Shown one piece after another: positions 63,546-64,000 of a stretch of DNA of 64,000 bases; position 1 is the stretch's first letter; each line of letters begins with the position of its first letter. The notes beneath the pieces are model-generated. The model worked only from the letters and a program-made list of their open reading frames with translations, was not told the origin of the DNA and did no database searches. Position numbers and translations under genes: made by a program. The stretch is from Diphasiastrum complanatum (taxonomy: Eukaryota; Streptophyta; Lycopodiopsida; Lycopodiales; Lycopodiaceae), in assembly GCA_029204225.1 (NCBI GenBank), contig CM055102.1, positions 11,421,245 to 11,485,244 on the forward strand. Reading direction: 5' to 3'.

Positions 63546-64000
63546 GTATACACCTACCATTTTTTTCCTGAATAGTGTATGGAGTCAATGTCTTACATTT
63601 TTGGGCAATAACAGTCCCTTTTAAACTCCTTAGCTCAGGAATGTCTTCATGCACTATCTGTTTATGGACTGGTTTTTAGTGACAAAGCAAAATCATAGCT
63701 GATCTCCATCAGTTAATCATGTAACTACTTCATCAAAGGATGTAAATACTTAAATGAATTATTGATGCAGAGCTAGTTGGCTTCTTATGCAGTATTGAAC
63801 TTTGTCGATGAGCTAGACTCTTTATGTTTAGTGCATGAAGGAAAATTTATTTATCCAGGGCTACTTGTCAGCTGCTTGTTCTTTAATATGCACTCATGAA
63901 GATATCCAATTGCAGAGCTTTATTTCTTGCCTTGTGTTAGCCTGGTGAGATGTATTTTCTCGTTCTCACAAACTGTGGTTCTTTATTCCTGCAAAGTCTG
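63546..64000 (+). other. AAE-like intron 3 (to window end)
   Basis: AT-rich with no coding match; the next exon is expected beyond the window. Confidence 0.6.

Overview
The window looks like nuclear DNA of a land plant. It carries the 5' part of a gene for a plant-type peroxisomal acyl-activating enzyme (AAE17/18-like), a BIG BROTHER-like RING-H2 ubiquitin ligase gene with many GT-AG introns, plant Copia and chromovirus retrotransposons, a pogo-like transposase, and several very long GA/CT microsatellites. The lineage cannot be fixed from the sequence. Multi-kilobase, transposon-filled introns and long GA arrays would suit a large-genome lineage such as a fern or an early-diverging seed plant, but this is only a guess.

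Layout. 1-7.7 kb: the degenerate 3' end of a Copia element, two long CT arrays, one GA array and a three-copy tandem repeat. 7.7-27.2 kb: one minus-strand RING-H2 gene. I rebuilt seven coding exons by matching splice sites and reading phase. They give 939 coding bases (312 codons plus stop), and the intron phases are all compatible. Intron 1 (about 10.9 kb) holds a Copia gag-protease relic and an internally deleted chromovirus. Intron 3 holds a short LINE-like unit with only an ORF1-type protein, bounded by GA arrays. The leader has a probable intron and a 10-codon upstream ORF.

27-33.7 kb: intergenic, with short repeat clusters and no gene I can support. 33.7-48.2 kb: layered transposon debris. 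A Copia integrase fragment is cut by the LTR of a deleted Copia copy. That copy is cut at a TA by a pogo-like element. The pogo transposase is itself interrupted by a receptor-kinase exon fragment. Next comes a duplicated segment of about 0.9 kb whose inner part is inverted between the copies, and then one Copia nested inside a relative. 50.4-56.5 kb: a nearly intact minus-strand Copia with two 682-bp LTRs (about six differences) and a 5-bp target duplication; one nonsense codon near the start of gag is the only visible lesion.

58.5-64 kb: the first three coding exons of the AAE17/18-like gene on the plus strand, continuing past the window. The two host genes have no evident functional link. 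Most of the sequence is explained by successive transposon insertion, deletion and fragment capture.
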